Shown: positions 1 to 7,162 of the stretch, piece after piece | Numbering within the stretch: the first letter of the stretch is position 1 | How the letters are laid out: each line of letters opens with the position of its first letter | DNA from: Sulfurovum sp. | Lineage (GTDB): Bacteria; Campylobacterota; Campylobacteria; Campylobacterales; Sulfurovaceae | Length of the DNA stretch: 8,833 nucleotides | Direction: 5' to 3' | NCBI GenBank assembly: GCA_026983895.1 | Contig: JALSTF010000207.1 | Location: 1 to 8,833 of the forward strand | The notes under the pieces: generated by a model | The model's input: the letters and a program-made list of their open reading frames with translations, nothing else | What the model was told of the DNA's origin: nothing | The model's database searches: none | Translations under genes and position numbers: made by a program

Positions 1-1302
1 GATCACAATGATCGCCGCATCTACCAGCAGACCCAGAGAGAGAAGGAAAGCAAAAAGGGTAATACGGTTGATCGTCTGTCCGGAAAGATAAGCCACAAAA
101 AGGGTGATCGCCAGAATCGCCGGTACCGTAAAGGTCACGATCAGCGACTCTTTCCATCCCAAAGCAAAAACAAGCATCAAAGCAATAATGACAATAGTGA
201 TAACAAGGTGCATCATCAGTTCATTGACCGCTTCATTCGCACGTTCACCATAGTTCCGTGTTACCAGGTACCCTACACCTTCTTTGGCAAATTCCGCATC
301 ATGTTCTTTGAGCACATCAAGGACATCATCGGCTACAAATACCGCATTGGTTCCGGCAAGTTTGGCGATCGTGAGTGTGACCTGACTGTGTTCTTTGCCG
401 AGAGAAGTTGCATTCGCATCTTTCTTGAACAGTACTTTGGCCGTTTTGAAATTCTGGATATCCACCCCTTCTGTGACTTTGGCTACATCTCTGAGGTAAA
501 TAGGTGACCCCATATACTGTGCGACGATCACAGAACCGACATCCTTGACATTTTCAATAGCATTCTTTACACCGAATACCACCAGTTCATTCTTTTTTGT
601 CCGCCCTTTGACATCGGGAACATCCACAGCGACAGACTGTACCGCCTTCATGATCTGCCCCAGAGAAAGGTGATAGGCTGAAAGCCTGCTCATATCCACC
701 TGTATGTTATACTGTGCTTTTCTTGCGCCTTTCAGCGTTGTTTTGGCGACATTGTCTACGGCATTGATCTTCTGCTGCAGTTTGCGTACGATCTCGAACA
801 GCCTGACATCATCCACCTTGGGATCTTTGGCATAGAACGCCACGGTCATGATGGGAATGTCGATATCGATATCGAAAGGTTTGATCAATGGCTGCATCAC
901 CCCTTTGGGCATAAGATCCATATTTTGCATCACTTTGTCATAGAGTTTCAGGTTCGAATCTTCCCTGTTCTCTCCAATATAATACATAACGCTGACAATA
1001 GCATAATTGTTATATGCCTGTCCGTAGATATGTTCTATACCCTTGACCTCTCTCAGTTTCCGCTCCAGGGGATTGACAATAATATTTTCAATCTCGCGCG
1101 GTGATGCACCGGGCATGGCAACAACGACCGCACCGCCGGAAATAGCAATCTGGGGATCTTCTTCCCTTGGCATGATATTGAGTGCCAAATATCCCATAAG
1201 AAGGAGGAAAGCCCCCAGCACAGCGGTCAAAGGGTTCCGCAAAAATCCTTTAGCCAGCTTGCCGGCATAATCCGTAACCTGATATTCATTATTTTTAGCC
1301 AT
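1..1302 (-). CDS. RND-family efflux pump, inner-membrane permease subunit (N-terminal part, cut by window edge)
   Basis: Proton-driven exporter of the AcrB/RND superfamily, the inner-membrane engine of a tripartite efflux complex. The ATG at 1302-1300 opens a frame that stays open for 434 codons to the window edge; full RND pumps are about 1000-1100 residues, so more than half is missing. Visible parts are a cytoplasmic N-terminus, TM1 (about residues 22-44), the family signature PREEDPQI (45-52), the first periplasmic porter region (about 50-360), TM2 (about 362-383), TM3 (about 385-407) and the start of TM4 with GLLVDAA (424-430). AcrB has two adjacent Asp in this TM4 motif; here the first is kept (D428) and the second is Ala (A429). 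It starts 5 nt after the adaptor stop with a weak AGTAGG ribosome site, consistent with coupled translation. PREEDPQI and the periplasmic sequence resemble the HAE-like drug/organic group more than CzcA, but the substrate cannot be read from sequence. RND membership is sure; specificity is unknown. Confidence 0.93.
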   Translation of the reverse strand, partial: MAKNNEYQVTDYAGKLAKGFLRNPLTAVLGAFLLLMGYLALNIMPREEDPQIAISGGAVVVAMPGASPREIENIIVNPLERKLREVKGIEHIYGQAYNNYAIVSVMYYIGENREDSNLKLYDKVMQNMDLMPKGVMQPLIKPFDIDIDIPIMTVAFYAKDPKVDDVRLFEIVRKLQQKINAVDNVAKTTLKGARKAQYNIQVDMSRLSAYHLSLGQIMKAVQSVAVDVPDVKGRTKKNELVVFGVKNAIENVKDVGSVIVAQYMGSPIYLRDVAKVTEGVDIQNFKTAKVLFKKDANATSLGKEHSQVTLTIAKLAGTNAVFVADDVLDVLKEHDAEFAKEGVGYLVTRNYGERANEAVNELMMHLVITIVIIALMLVFALGWKESLIVTFTVPAILAITLFVAYLSGQTINRITLFAFLLSLGLLVDAAIIVI

Positions 1303-1307
1303 GGTAC

Positions 1308-2102
1308 CTACTTTATCACGATCTTGGCATACATTCCGGGATAGACCGATTTGCCTTTATGATCAAACGATATCTTGATCTTGAATTTATGTGTCATGGG
1401 ATTGGAATTTGGAATGATGGAAGAGATCGTTCCTTCAGTTTTCAAGCCCAGTGAAGGGATCTCTACTTGTACTTTTTTTCCAAGATGAATATAGGGAAGC
1501 TGTATCTCTGCTATCTCTGCCACGATCTTCAGACGGCTCAAATCGGTCAGGATAACCGCAGGCATCCCGGGGATCGCCATTTCTCCTTCATTGAGTTTTT
1601 TGGCAACGATCACACCGTCATTGGGAGCCGTGATCTTCAGATAGTTATATTGGTTCAGTACTTCCTGTTTCTTTGCTTCTGCCTGTTTGACCTGCTCCTG
1701 TGCGATAGTGACCATATCTTTAAGGTTCTTGGCCATCAATTGAAGGTTTTCAAGTTCATATTTTGAAACCATTTTCTTTTTGTAGAGACGCTCATGGCGT
1801 GCCAGGTTCAACAGGACATTGTTGTACTGGTTCTTGTTCATTTGCAAAGCCAGTCTCGCCTGGGAGACTGCCAGGTCAACCTGCCTCTCCGCTGCCTCGA
1901 TGTCTTTGGAGTCGATCTCGTAAAGCAGTTGGCCTTTTTTAACGATATCACCTTCGGAAACTGCCATTTTTTTGACATAACCCATATATCGGCTTGTCAT
2001 CATCTTCTGATTGTCCGATACTACTGAACCGCTCAGGTCGACTTCTACAGCGTTCAGTACTGTCACCAACACTGCCGCGATGAGTATTGCTATTTTTCTC
2101 AT
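1308..2102 (-). CDS. Periplasmic adaptor (membrane fusion) protein of RND efflux system, short HlyD/AcrA type
   Basis: Links the RND pump to the TolC-like channel across the periplasm. The 264 residues show an N-terminal signal peptide (about 1-18, hydrophobic ILIAAVLVTVL, no lipobox Cys). A split lipoyl domain follows, with first half about 36-64 (GYVKKMAVSEGD) and second half about 153-187 (YLKITAPNDGVIV). Between the halves is a Gln/Lys/Glu-rich alpha-helical hairpin (about 65-150), and the protein ends in a beta-barrel domain (about 190-264, YPGMYAKIVIK). It stops where the barrel ends, so the membrane-proximal domain of AcrA-like adaptors (usually about 370-400 residues) is absent. The start is well supported: ATG at 2102-2100, AGGAGG at 2114-2109 with 6 nt spacing, and an ATGA overlap of 4 bp with the tolC-like stop. 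The pump gene follows after 5 nt. Adaptor assignment is secure; the transported compound is not known. Confidence 0.93.
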   Translation of the reverse strand: MRKIAILIAAVLVTVLNAVEVDLSGSVVSDNQKMMTSRYMGYVKKMAVSEGDIVKKGQLLYEIDSKDIEAAERQVDLAVSQARLALQMNKNQYNNVLLNLARHERLYKKKMVSKYELENLQLMAKNLKDMVTIAQEQVKQAEAKKQEVLNQYNYLKITAPNDGVIVAKKLNEGEMAIPGMPAVILTDLSRLKIVAEIAEIQLPYIHLGKKVQVEIPSLGLKTEGTISSIIPNSNPMTHKFKIKISFDHKGKSVYPGMYAKIVIK

Positions 2103-3514
2103 ACATCCCCTCCTATATTAATGATACTTTCAAGTTCAAATACTTTGGTATTTCTTTTGTTCACGACTGTCAGCAGTTTCAAAAGCGACTCAAGTTCTTT
2201 GGACTGCTGTATCAGCACATCTGTGATTGATGCCATGCCTTCTTTGTATCTGCTGCTGTAATTTTCGTACACTCTTTTGGCAAATTCAAGCTGTTTTTTA
2301 TAACTTTTGATGTCAGCATCGGCACTCAAGATCTCCGTTTTCAGTTTGGTAGCCTGCAGTGCGATACCTTTTCTGGCCAACTCCACCTGTTCACGTACCT
2401 GAAGACGTTTGAGTTTCGCTTTTTCAAGCCTTGCATCATCCTGCCCACCGTTGAAGATATTCCACTTTGCCTGTACCCCGACCGTATAGGAATCTTTTCC
2501 GGTAAAATCATTAAAAAGGACATTGTCTGCACTGCTGTACTCTGCAAATCCGCCCACGGAAGGAAGCAAACTCGACTTTTCCGCTTCGACAGCCATTTCA
2601 GAGATCCGGAGTCCCAACTTGGCTTTCTGTATGTCAATATTGTTGTGCTCCAATACATACTTGTCCACATGCGGCATAGGCGCTTTGGCACTCACTTTTT
2701 TTATGGAACTGACTTCCCTGTTAAGCAAAAAAGAGAGGAACTGATAAGCCAAGTCTCTATTGAGTTTTGCCTGATTGTACATACTTTGTGCTTCTGCTTC
2801 ACGTGCCTGTACTTCCAAAAGGTCTGTCTCTTTGGTATAGCCCTCTTTTTCCATAGCATGTATCACACCTTCGAGCCGTTTAATATTTTTTGTGATCTTA
2901 GAAAGGTTGTAGATATACCGCTCAACCAGAGAAATATCGTAAAAAGCTTTTTTGACCTCATATATTTTCATATTGAGCACTTTCTGTGTATCATATTTGC
3001 TCATGCGGTACATAGATTCCATGATATGCTTATATTCCGTCAGTTTCCCGCCGGTATAGATCGGAAGCATATAAGAGAGTTTGGTCTGGTAATTGTTTCT
3101 TGCGGCAGGATAGTTGAGATCATTGGGCTGTACCTGAAGAAGCCCATCCAGGCTTTGGGAAAAACCCGGAGGCAGCATTCCGCTGTTCGCGCCTTCCAAC
3201 GCTTGACCCAACGGACCGAGAAATTCACTAAAACCGAAATCGCCGAATGTCGCTTCTCTGTCCATCAGTTTAAAACCGAACACATTCAGTGCATCGTTCG
3301 AACGCATGGCAGAAAGGCTGACATCCAGACTACCGTAGTTCATCCCTTCCGCTACTTTTACTTCCGTCGCTTTCATCTGTTCGCTGAAACGGGCAACCTT
3401 CACTTCCAGATTATCATGTTTCACCATGCCCAGTGCCTGATGGAGGGACAGGTTCTTCAGCCCTGCCATAAGCGGCAGAGAAAGAGAGACCAACAGTATT
3501 ACTCTTCGTATCAT
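2099..3514 (-). CDS. TolC-family outer-membrane efflux channel
   Basis: Outer-membrane exit duct of the tripartite pump encoded with the next two genes. The 471 residues begin with a signal peptide (about 1-17, VILLVSLSLPLMA) and show the two-repeat OEP architecture. The first repeat carries YMLPIYTGGK (148-157) and the second WNIFNGGQ (351-358), the paired aromatic/Gly-Gly motifs at the start of the strand-to-helix segments in this family. Long amphipathic helices (about 160-270 and 359-460) would form the periplasmic tunnel. A hydrophobic Gly/Phe-rich insert around 75-130 (NVFGFKLMDRE, FGDFGFSEF) precedes the first motif and is a recurring feature of one OEP subfamily. There is no lipoprotein Cys. 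The start is ATG at 3514-3512 with AAGGAG at 3528-3523 and 8 nt spacing. It is the first gene of the operon, directly downstream of extended -10 promoters, and overlaps the adaptor start by 4 bp. Confidence 0.93.
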   Translation of the reverse strand: MIRRVILLVSLSLPLMAGLKNLSLHQALGMVKHDNLEVKVARFSEQMKATEVKVAEGMNYGSLDVSLSAMRSNDALNVFGFKLMDREATFGDFGFSEFLGPLGQALEGANSGMLPPGFSQSLDGLLQVQPNDLNYPAARNNYQTKLSYMLPIYTGGKLTEYKHIMESMYRMSKYDTQKVLNMKIYEVKKAFYDISLVERYIYNLSKITKNIKRLEGVIHAMEKEGYTKETDLLEVQAREAEAQSMYNQAKLNRDLAYQFLSFLLNREVSSIKKVSAKAPMPHVDKYVLEHNNIDIQKAKLGLRISEMAVEAEKSSLLPSVGGFAEYSSADNVLFNDFTGKDSYTVGVQAKWNIFNGGQDDARLEKAKLKRLQVREQVELARKGIALQATKLKTEILSADADIKSYKKQLEFAKRVYENYSSRYKEGMASITDVLIQQSKELESLLKLLTVVNKRNTKVFELESIINIGGDV

Positions 3515-3541
3515 AGACGTAACTCCTTAATATAATCGTTT

Positions 3542-3550
3542 ATTATAGCA
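3542..3550 (-). promoter_or_regulatory. Proximal extended -10 promoter of the efflux operon
   Basis: The minus strand reads TGCTATAAT, a perfect extended -10 (TGN-TATAAT). Transcription would start near 3535, giving a leader of about 20 nt that still contains the AAGGAG ribosome site of the tolC-like gene. There is no convincing -35 about 17 bp upstream, which is normal for Campylobacterota RpoD promoters. The assignment rests on motif and position only. Confidence 0.7.
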
Positions 3551-3594
3551 CAAGATGTAGAGATATCCTGCATTTTTTCGTATTATTTGCGTGA

Positions 3595-3603
3595 ATTATA
3601 TCA
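3595..3603 (-). promoter_or_regulatory. Possible second, distal extended -10 promoter of the efflux operon
   Basis: The minus strand reads TGATATAAT, another TGN-TATAAT, 53 bp upstream of the proximal one, with an AT-rich 10-bp palindrome (AAATTAATTT, 3604-3613) immediately upstream. It would give a leader of about 75 nt. The region is AT-rich, so a chance match is more likely than for the proximal box. Confidence 0.4.
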
Positions 3604-3619
3604 AAATTAATTTAATCTA

Positions 3620-3643
3620 ATGAAGAAAATGGATGTTTTTCAT
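3620..3643. repeat. Imperfect inverted repeat, operator-like, upstream of the efflux operon
   Basis: Arms ATGAAGAA (3620-3627) and TTTTTCAT (3636-3643) pair over 8 positions with one G-T, separated by 8 bp. The repeat lies 17-40 bp upstream of the distal -10 box, a place where an efflux regulator could bind. AT-rich DNA produces such repeats by chance, and no regulator gene is in view. Confidence 0.25.
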
Positions 3644-3662
3644 CATCAAAATTGAATATGCT

Positions 3663-3676
3663 GTATATCGTATATC
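3663..3676. repeat. Tandem 7-bp direct repeat in the serA-efflux intergenic gap
   Basis: GTATATC occurs twice head to tail (3663-3669 and 3670-3676). It lies between the serA terminator and the efflux promoters. It could be half of a regulator site or nothing. The rest of the 217-bp gap (3515-3731) is AT-rich with no small ORF or RNA gene that I can support. Confidence 0.25.
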
Positions 3677-3696
3677 CAATAAGAGTGTAGGATGAT

Positions 3697-3726
3697 AAAA
3701 AGACCGATACAGGCTGAACCTGTATC
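3697..3726 (-). terminator. Rho-independent terminator after serA
   Basis: On the minus strand, 5 nt after the serA stop, GATACAGG (3726-3719), a 5-nt loop and CCTGTATC (3713-3706) form a perfect 8-bp stem. GGTC and then five T (3701-3697) follow. This ends the rpsA-serA transcript and separates it from the efflux operon. Read on the plus strand the hairpin is followed by TTTGTTT, so it might also stop antisense transcription. Confidence 0.85.
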
Positions 3727-3731
3727 TTTGT

Positions 3732-5321
3732 TTAGAGTGTTGCGTAACTTACGCTGATACAGGCATCCAGTTTGGAGAGTGCATCCAAAACTTTTTTGGA
3801 AACCTGACCATCCACACGTACAACGGCAAGTGCCTGCTGTTTAGTGTCACGCCCAAGTCTGAAATCTGAGATATTGAGACCATTCTCCGCAAGGATCTTG
3901 CCCACATCACCGATCACGCCCGGAGTATCGGTATTTCTAAAGAAGATCATGGTCCCTTTTGGCTCTACATCAAGGATATAATCATCAATTTCAATGATAC
4001 GCTGTACTGTATCATCAAATACCGTTCCGGCAATCGAGAACATGCCATCTGCCGTTGTCAGCTTGAGAGCTACTTTATTGGTAAAGCCGCTGGTGTTCGG
4101 CAACACTTCATTCGTAAGTTCTATACCGCGTTCTTTGGCTACAAACTCTGCATTCACATAGTTGACCTGATCAGCAAGTGACTCGGTCAATGCCCCTACG
4201 GTCGCAAAAGTTTGCATGGAAGCTAAATAATCCGCCACAGGACCTTTTGCTGTCACCTTGATGGACTTTACTGCTGATTTGGTGACCTGTGCAGATAAAT
4301 GCCCCATTTTTTGAATCAATTCAAGATATGGCCTGACAAAGTCTGGAAGTTCATTTTCTTTGATCGGCAGATTCAGCGCATTCGGATACGCGATCCCTTT
4401 TGCCGCCGCAATAGCATTTTCCGCAGCCTGTGTTGCAATGTTTTTCTGTGATTCTTTGGTATTCGCACCAAGATGCGGGGTTACCGTTACATTGTTGAGA
4501 TCGAGAAGCGGATGGTCCGTCGCCGGTTCTTTATTGAACACATCGATACCCGCCATCGCTATCTTCCCGGATTTTAATCCCTCAAGCAGTGCATCTTCAT
4601 TATAGAGACCACCTCGGGCACAGTTGATAAGGATCACACCGTCTTTCATTTTTGCGATCTCTTCTTTTCCGATCATACCGATGGTCTCTTCTGTTTTTGG
4701 TGTATGGATCGTAATAATATCACAGGCAAGGATATCGTCAAAATTCTTGGTATAACCAATGTCGAGATCGGTCGCTTTGCTTCCATCGATATATGGATCG
4801 TATGCAAGGACATCCATTTCAAATGCTTTGGCACGTTTTCCTACACGTGAACCGATGTTACCAAAACCGATGATCCCCAGTTTCTTGTCTTTAAGCTCCG
4901 TACCGTACCAGTCCTGTCTTCTCCAGACACGGTCAAGCTTGAGATTATTATGTGCATAAGGGAATTGTCTCACACAGGAGAGCATATGTGCCAATGTCAA
5001 TTCCACCGCTGCGATGGTATTGGCTGTAGGTACGTTCATCACAACGATCCCCTGCTTGCTCGCACCCGGAATATTCACATTATCCACACCCACACCGGCA
5101 CGTACGACGGCTTTTATCTTCTGTGCGGCTGCAAGAAATGCATCATCGACATCCGTAGATGAACGTGTAATAGCCACATCTGCCAAAGGAATGATCTCTG
5201 CAACAAGTTTGTCTTTAGGTTCATCCGCTGCATTGATCAGTTCGATCTCGCTGTCATTCGCAAGAATGTCCAAACCGCTTTGATGAATATGGTCACAAAC
5301 AACAATTGTTTTTTTTGACAT
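3732..5321 (-). CDS. serA: D-3-phosphoglycerate dehydrogenase
   Basis: Cytosolic enzyme that oxidises 3-phosphoglycerate to 3-phosphohydroxypyruvate with NAD+, the first committed step of serine synthesis. The 529 residues match the long (type I, Mycobacterium/Bacillus-like) form. The Rossmann motif GFGNIG lies at 152-157. The 2-hydroxyacid dehydrogenase catalytic triad is present: Arg236 in NCARGG, Glu265 in NKEPA, His283 in TPHLGA. An intervening substrate-binding (ASB) domain spans about 320-450, and a C-terminal ACT domain about 457-529 (NTDTPGVIG, LAENGLNIS) is the usual site of serine feedback control. The start is ATG at 5321-5319 with AAAAGG at 5334-5329 and 7 nt spacing. It lies 81 bp after rpsA without an obvious promoter or terminator between, so co-transcription with rpsA is likely. 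The rpsA-serA neighbourhood is conserved in Campylobacter and Helicobacter. Nothing looks truncated. Confidence 0.97.
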   Translation of the reverse strand: MSKKTIVVCDHIHQSGLDILANDSEIELINAADEPKDKLVAEIIPLADVAITRSSTDVDDAFLAAAQKIKAVVRAGVGVDNVNIPGASKQGIVVMNVPTANTIAAVELTLAHMLSCVRQFPYAHNNLKLDRVWRRQDWYGTELKDKKLGIIGFGNIGSRVGKRAKAFEMDVLAYDPYIDGSKATDLDIGYTKNFDDILACDIITIHTPKTEETIGMIGKEEIAKMKDGVILINCARGGLYNEDALLEGLKSGKIAMAGIDVFNKEPATDHPLLDLNNVTVTPHLGANTKESQKNIATQAAENAIAAAKGIAYPNALNLPIKENELPDFVRPYLELIQKMGHLSAQVTKSAVKSIKVTAKGPVADYLASMQTFATVGALTESLADQVNYVNAEFVAKERGIELTNEVLPNTSGFTNKVALKLTTADGMFSIAGTVFDDTVQRIIEIDDYILDVEPKGTMIFFRNTDTPGVIGDVGKILAENGLNISDFRLGRDTKQQALAVVRVDGQVSKKVLDALSKLDACISVSYATL

Positions 5322-5349
5322 TTGGAAACCTTTTATATTGGATTGTTTT

Positions 5350-5364
5350 AAGTACGGGGTACTT
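5350..5364. repeat. Perfect 6-bp inverted repeat in the rpsA-serA gap
   Basis: AAGTAC (5350-5355) and GTACTT (5359-5364) flank a 3-nt loop. In the rpsA-serA transcript this would be a small hairpin about 16 nt upstream of the serA ribosome site. It has no downstream T-run on the minus strand, so it is not an intrinsic terminator. A role in RNA processing or serA translation is possible but unsupported. Confidence 0.3.
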
Positions 5365-5402
5365 TGAAGTGGGCCAGCCGCAAAAGGCGAGCCGATATGG
5401 TG

Positions 5403-7055
5403 CTATTTTTTGAATTTGTCACCGAAAGCATCACCGAGTGTCATGCTGTCATCCTGATTAAGGTTGAGCTGCTCCATGGCTTCTCTTTCTTCCTGACGCT
5501 CAAGTTTCTTAACGGAAACTCTGATCCTGTCATTGTTCTCGTCAATGAAGGAGATCACACCTTTGATCTCCTGCCCTTTCTCGATCTCGTCAAATTTTAA
5601 CGGATAGAGATCTTCTGTTCTGATCAATGCATCGACGTTGTCTTCAAGTGCAATGAACACACCAAAGTCTTTTTTGTCTTTCACTGTACCGGTCACAATA
5701 GAACCGTTCTTGTGATTCTGCGCAAATGCTTTGATCGGAGAATCTTCAAGCGCTTTCTTGCTCAAAGAGATCTTCCCTGCATCTTTGTCGATCTTGATGA
5801 TCTTCACTTCCACTTCGTCGCCTACAGCAAGTTCAGATTTTGCATTCTTGCTCTTGTCCCATGAGATCTCCTGGTTATGAAGCAGACCTTCTACAGAACC
5901 TACTTTTACAAATGCACCGAAATCTGTGATAGAGGTAACCGTGCCTTTAACGATATCACCGACCCTGTATTGCTGTGTGAAGGCATCCATAGGTTTTGGA
6001 AGCAGGCTTTTGAGGCTGACTCTGAGTCTTCTGCCCTCTTTGTCGATCTCGATCACTTCAACATTGATCTCTTCGCCATTGTCCAAATAGTCTTTCGGAT
6101 GTTTCACGTTCTTATCCCATGAGATCTCTGAAACATGAAGGAATGCTTCAAGATCTTCACCAAGGTCAACAAACACACCATAAGGCTCAATGTTGGAAAC
6201 CGTCGCAGTAACAGTATCTCCTACGCCGATAATAGAGTCGATATCTGTCCAGGGATCAGGATTTGCATCTTTTATAGAAAGGGAAAGGTGTCTTTTTTTC
6301 TTGTCATACTCAAGTGCAACAACATTTACTTCATCACCCTCTTCAAAATATTTGGAAGGATTCACAGGCCCTTTGTGTGAGATCTGTGAATAATGGACCA
6401 ACCCGTCCATACCGCCTACATCTACGAACATACCGTATGAAGTGATCTTTTTGATCGTACCGACAACAGGCTCTTTGTTCTCAAGCAGCTCGGCTACGAT
6501 CTCATCTGTTTTCGCTTTGTCTCTTTCGATAAGCTCTTTTCTTGAAACAACGACAGAACCTTTATCCTTGTCGACTTTTACGATCACTGCTTTGACCTTC
6601 TTGCCGATCGGATCGATCTTGGATGAAAGATAAGAGAGTGTACGAGGCATGAAGAATTCAAGACCGTCCACTTCTACAACATATCCGCCTTTGTTCTTTT
6701 TAGTCACGACACCTTCAATGATATATTCCTGTTCTTCATCGTACTCAGAAATAAATTCGTTCAATGCTGCCCTGCTAAGTGCCGCTTTGTAGGAAATACG
6801 TCCTCTTCCCTGGTTCATTACTTCAATCTCGTCACCGACATTGAACTTGATGTTCCCTTCTTCGTCCCTGATCTCATCCAGTGCCAGATTCGCATCTCTT
6901 CCGCCGCCGATATCAACCACTGCCAAATTGTCTTTTTCATCGATCTTGACGACCGTACCTGTAACCAAATCACTTCTTGACTCTGATTTTTTAAACGATT
7001 CCTCAAGCATCGCCTCAAAATCTACATCTTCTATTTCGATATCTTCGAACTTCAT
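5403..7055 (-). CDS. rpsA: 30S ribosomal protein S1
   Basis: RNA-binding protein of the small ribosomal subunit that captures and unfolds mRNA during initiation. The 550 residues contain six S1 (OB-fold) repeats at about 29-95, 110-175, 196-262, 280-349, 367-434 and 452-519. Repeats 3-5 show the classical pattern best: SYGMFVDVGG, PYGVFVDLGE, DFGAFVKVGS, with HYSQISH, HVSEISWD and HNQEISWD. Repeats 1, 2 and 6 are more divergent, as usual for the ribosome-binding and C-terminal repeats. The acidic N-terminus (EDIEIEDVDFEAMLEESF) and the short acidic/basic tail resemble Campylobacterota S1 proteins. The start is ATG at 7055-7053 with AAGGA at 7065-7061 and 5 nt spacing. It has its own promoter just upstream and probably leads serA. 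ispH-rpsA-serA proximity is a known Campylobacterota arrangement; here aroA is interposed. Confidence 0.97.
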   Translation of the reverse strand: MKFEDIEIEDVDFEAMLEESFKKSESRSDLVTGTVVKIDEKDNLAVVDIGGGRDANLALDEIRDEEGNIKFNVGDEIEVMNQGRGRISYKAALSRAALNEFISEYDEEQEYIIEGVVTKKNKGGYVVEVDGLEFFMPRTLSYLSSKIDPIGKKVKAVIVKVDKDKGSVVVSRKELIERDKAKTDEIVAELLENKEPVVGTIKKITSYGMFVDVGGMDGLVHYSQISHKGPVNPSKYFEEGDEVNVVALEYDKKKRHLSLSIKDANPDPWTDIDSIIGVGDTVTATVSNIEPYGVFVDLGEDLEAFLHVSEISWDKNVKHPKDYLDNGEEINVEVIEIDKEGRRLRVSLKSLLPKPMDAFTQQYRVGDIVKGTVTSITDFGAFVKVGSVEGLLHNQEISWDKSKNAKSELAVGDEVEVKIIKIDKDAGKISLSKKALEDSPIKAFAQNHKNGSIVTGTVKDKKDFGVFIALEDNVDALIRTEDLYPLKFDEIEKGQEIKGVISFIDENNDRIRVSVKKLERQEEREAMEQLNLNQDDSMTLGDAFGDKFKK

Positions 7056-7087
7056 ACCTATCCTTATGTGTACACAAATTTTGCGTT

Positions 7088-7093
7088 ATTATA
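7088..7093 (-). promoter_or_regulatory. Promoter (-10 box) of rpsA
   Basis: The minus strand has a consensus TATAAT in the aroA-rpsA gap, preceded by an A/T tract (about 7096-7111) and no good -35, the style expected for Campylobacterota RpoD. A start near 7081 gives a leader of about 26 nt containing the AAGGA site of rpsA. The remaining aroA-rpsA gap (7094-7162) has only a weak CCGG...CCGG 4-bp stem just after aroA and no terminator. Confidence 0.7.
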
Positions 7094-7162
7094 CCTGTTT
7101 TTTTTATAAAAATGCTGATTGAAGGGGAAATTGGGAGAGATCGTTAGAGGCCGGAGCCCGGT

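Noticed and set aside
1..1302. Heavy-metal (CusA/CzcA-like) assignment for the RND pump from the VDAA motif and a methionine cluster (residues 125-136).
   Set aside because: The PREEDPQI signature and the porter sequence fit the HAE-like group better, and the methionines fall in a helix where this group often has some. Substrate left open.
2645..3535. A 296-codon plus-strand open frame antisense to the tolC-like gene.
   Set aside because: Its translation is rich in Cys, Phe and His without domain structure, it has no ribosome site, and the opposite strand encodes a clear OEP protein with signal peptide and both family motifs. It is a shadow frame.
5332..5337. TATAAA on the minus strand as a serA -10 box.
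   Set aside because: It would start transcription within a few nt of the ATG and exclude the AAAAGG ribosome site it overlaps. Read-through from rpsA is simpler.
7150..7162. A terminator between aroA and rpsA from the CCGG...CCGG stem.
   Set aside because: The stem is only 4 bp and no T-run follows on the minus strand.
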